A DNA stretch of 64,000 nt from Umezawaea sp049997955. Lineage in GTDB: Bacteria; Actinomycetota; Actinomycetes; Mycobacteriales; Pseudonocardiaceae. The translations under genes were made by a program, and so were the position numbers. The stretch's first letter is position 1, and every line of letters begins with the position of its first letter. The notes under the pieces were generated by a model. That model searched no databases. It was given only the letters and a program-made list of their open reading frames with translations, and had not been told where the DNA came from. The stretch is from assembly GCA_049997955.1 (NCBI GenBank), contig JAEBDY010000005.1, positions 434,001 through 498,000 on the forward strand, given 5' to 3'. Below, piece after piece: positions 62,248 to 64,000 of the stretch.

Positions 62248-63282
62248 CTAGTCGCCGAGTTCCGCGCGCACCAGCGGGAGCACCTCGGTGCCGAGCAGTT
62301 CGATCGCCGTCATCACCTTGGCGTGCGGCACGCCAGCCCAGTCCATCTGCATCGCGTACCGGTCGGCCCCGACGAGCCGTCCGACGGAGATGAGCCGCTC
62401 GGCGATCTCCTCCGGGCTGCCCGCGAAGATCGCACGGGCACCGCGGGTGTACTCGTCGTACTCGTCGCGGGTCGGCACCGCCCAGCCGCGGGCCCTGGCG
62501 CCGTACTTCATGGTCTCCAGCCAGTACGGGTAGAAGGACTCCTTGGCGTCCTGGGAGTTCTTCGCCACGAGGCCGATGGCGCTCATCGTCACGTGCAGGT
62601 CCTCCGGCGCGTGCTCGCCCGCCGCGCCCGCCCGGCGGTACAGGTCCACCAGCGGCGCGAAGCGCTCGGGCTCGCCGCCGATGATCGCGTACACCACCGG
62701 CAGCCCGAGCACGCCCGCGCGGGCCGAGGACTGGGGGTTGCCGCCCGTGCCGACCGAGATCCGCAGCTTCTCCCCGTACGGCCGGGGCAGGACGCGGACG
62801 TTCTCCAGCGGCGCGCGGAACCGCCCGGACCACGTGACCGGGTCCTCGCGGTCGATGCGCAGCAGCAGGTCCAGCTTCTCCTCGTACAGCTCGTCGTAGT
62901 CGCCGAGGTCCGCGCCGAACAGCGGGAACGACTCGGTGAACGACCCGCGCCCCGCCAGCAGCTCCGCCCGTCCGCCGCTGAGCTGGTCGAGCGTCGTGAA
63001 CTGCTGGTAGACCCGGACGGGGTCCTCGGTGCTCAGCACGGTCACGGCGCTGCTCAACGTGATCCGCTCGGTCACGCTCGCGGCGGCCGCGAGGACCGTG
63101 CCGGGGTTGGAGATCGCATAGGTGTCCAGGTGGTGCTCGCCCAGCCCGTAGAACCCGAGGCCGAGTTCGTCGGCGAGCTTGATGCGCTCGATCGTGTCGG
63201 CCAGCGCGCGGGACACCGGGATCTGCTCGCCGGTCAACGGGTCCGGGTGCCGGTCCGCGAAGCTGTAGATCCCGAGTTCCAT
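62248..63282 (-). CDS. LLM-class flavin-dependent oxidoreductase
   Basis: A 344-residue luciferase-like monooxygenase. The TIM-barrel start MELGIYSFADRHPDP, LGFYGLGEHHLDTYA, ITLSSAVTVLSTEDPVRVYQ and LSGGRAELLAGRGSFTESF are characteristic and cover the F420/FMN-binding loops. Substrate unknown. ATG 63282 has GGAGGAACC immediately upstream. It is transcribed leftwards, separated from the neighbouring NmrA gene by about 115 bp. Confidence 0.92.
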   Translation of the reverse strand: MELGIYSFADRHPDPLTGEQIPVSRALADTIERIKLADELGLGFYGLGEHHLDTYAISNPGTVLAAAASVTERITLSSAVTVLSTEDPVRVYQQFTTLDQLSGGRAELLAGRGSFTESFPLFGADLGDYDELYEEKLDLLLRIDREDPVTWSGRFRAPLENVRVLPRPYGEKLRISVGTGGNPQSSARAGVLGLPVVYAIIGGEPERFAPLVDLYRRAGAAGEHAPEDLHVTMSAIGLVAKNSQDAKESFYPYWLETMKYGARARGWAVPTRDEYDEYTRGARAIFAGSPEEIAERLISVGRLVGADRYAMQMDWAGVPHAKVMTAIELLGTEVLPLVRAELGD

Positions 63283-63396
63283 GGTTCCTCCGCGCTCGTG
63301 GTGGGTCACCGCCGAACCTACGCCTCATAGGTTGAAGCATCAACGTGACTGTGGCGAGCGTCGCGGCGGCCCCGCGCGGGGCCGCCGCCGTGTCGA

Positions 63397-64000
63397 CTAC
63401 TCGGACCGCTCCAGCCACTCCGCGAGGGTGGTCTCGGTGGTGGGCCCGCCTTCGCCCACGACCAGGCTGCGTTCGCCAAGTTCGGTGCCGAAGTAGCGGG
63501 CGTCCGGGTCCGTGACGACCGGGCGCGGGTCGCGGCGGGCGCTCAGGCTGCGCCGGAGGAAGTCGTCCATGCCGATCAGCTCGGGACCGCCGATCTCGAC
63601 GATGCCGCCGACGGGTGAGCCCACGGTGACGCGGGCGACCGTCGTGACGACGTCGTCGGCGGCGATGGGCTGCATCAGCGCCGACGGCGCCCGGACGACG
63701 TCGTCCACGGTGGAGGAGTCGGCGATGGCCGCGGCGAACTCGAAGAACTGCGTCGCCCGCACGATCGAGTGGGGGAGCGCAGACTTCGCGATGAGCTGCT
63801 CCTGCGCGACCTTCGCGCGCAGGTAGCCGCTGTCCGGCAGGGTGTCGGCGCCGACCACCGACAGCGCCACGTAGTGGCCGACCCCCGCGGTGGCCGCCGC
63901 CGCGAGCAGGTTGGTGGTCGCCGTCTCGAAGAACTCCAGCACGGCCGCGTCCGCGAACGACGGGGAGTTCGACACGTCCACGACCGCGTCCGCGCCGGTG
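63397..64000 (-). CDS. NmrA-like NAD(P)-binding protein (5' end outside window)
   Basis: The C-terminal about 201 residues of an atypical short-chain dehydrogenase/NmrA-type Rossmann protein. The visible start is in TGADAVVDVSNSPSF, then VGHYVALSVVGADTL, YLRAKVAQEQLIAKS (Tyr/Lys region), and VRATQFFEF. The frame runs off the right edge, so the nucleotide-binding glycine loop is missing. Likely a quinone- or NADPH-linked reductase or sensor. Confidence 0.85.
   Translation of the reverse strand, partial: TGADAVVDVSNSPSFADAAVLEFFETATTNLLAAAATAGVGHYVALSVVGADTLPDSGYLRAKVAQEQLIAKSALPHSIVRATQFFEFAAAIADSSTVDDVVRAPSALMQPIAADDVVTTVARVTVGSPVGGIVEIGGPELIGMDDFLRRSLSARRDPRPVVTDPDARYFGTELGERSLVVGEGGPTTETTLAEWLERSE

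Overview
The window is high-GC actinobacterial DNA. An SsgB-type SALP protein, an RskA-type anti-sigma factor, an actinobacterial DnaE1, many GTG starts and ATGA/GTGA gene overlaps point to a sporulating or mycelial actinomycete, most likely Pseudonocardiaceae (Saccharothrix/Lentzea/Actinosynnema-like). That placement is inferred from gene content; no marker phylogeny was run.

Layout. 0-7 kb: the 3' part of an FtsX-type ABC permease, an insertion sequence whose transposase carries an amber codon, a tRNA-Val/Cys/Gly cluster, ssgB, an ECF sigma/anti-sigma pair and a PGPGW membrane protein. 7.1-19.1 kb: an 11.9-kb genomic island inserted in tRNA-Val(CAC). It is bounded by 68-bp perfect (93-bp near-perfect) direct repeats made of the tRNA 3' end plus its terminator. 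It carries an integrase with a premature stop, an excisionase, a membrane TIR protein, a FokI-like nuclease, a ScoMcrA-like HNH nuclease, and a two-gene module with an NB-ARC/TPR STAND protein whose seven TPRs are almost identical 126-bp repeats. I found no replication or transfer genes, so it looks like a defence island. 19.2-28.9 kb: a conflict-type cluster of FxsT-like SAV2336(vWA)-NB-ARC-TPR protein (two frameshifts), MoxR AAA+ ATPase, EAD2-VMAP protein and cyclase-like-EAD2 protein. A Crp/Fnr regulator and a second cyclase-like protein diverge from it.

28.9-36 kb: metabolic and envelope genes (metallo-beta-lactamase fold, DedA, holin-like/phosphodiesterase fusion, PhoD, subtilase). 35.9-39.8 kb: a tightly packed set of NrtR-like regulator, adenylosuccinate-synthetase paralogue, vWA protein and J-domain pseudokinase. 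39.9-43.5 kb: dnaE1. 44.3-56.7 kb: a second MoxR system resembling the E. coli yehI-yehQ group (DUF4132, a giant protein, MoxR, DUF5682-vWA fusion, SWIM protein). 56.8-64 kb: DoxX and animal-type haem peroxidase, LysR, a SnoaL-like protein, a secreted Lys/Pro/Ala repeat protein, a luciferase-like monooxygenase and a partial NmrA-type protein.

The best candidate for an undescribed system is 19.2-28.9 kb. A STAND/vWA-MoxR-VMAP core shares its EAD2 adaptor with a nucleotide-cyclase-like protein. Beside it sit a second cyclase-like protein and a Crp regulator whose nucleotide-binding cassette is intact. This suggests a surveillance machine wired to cyclic-nucleotide (or degenerate cyclase) signalling.
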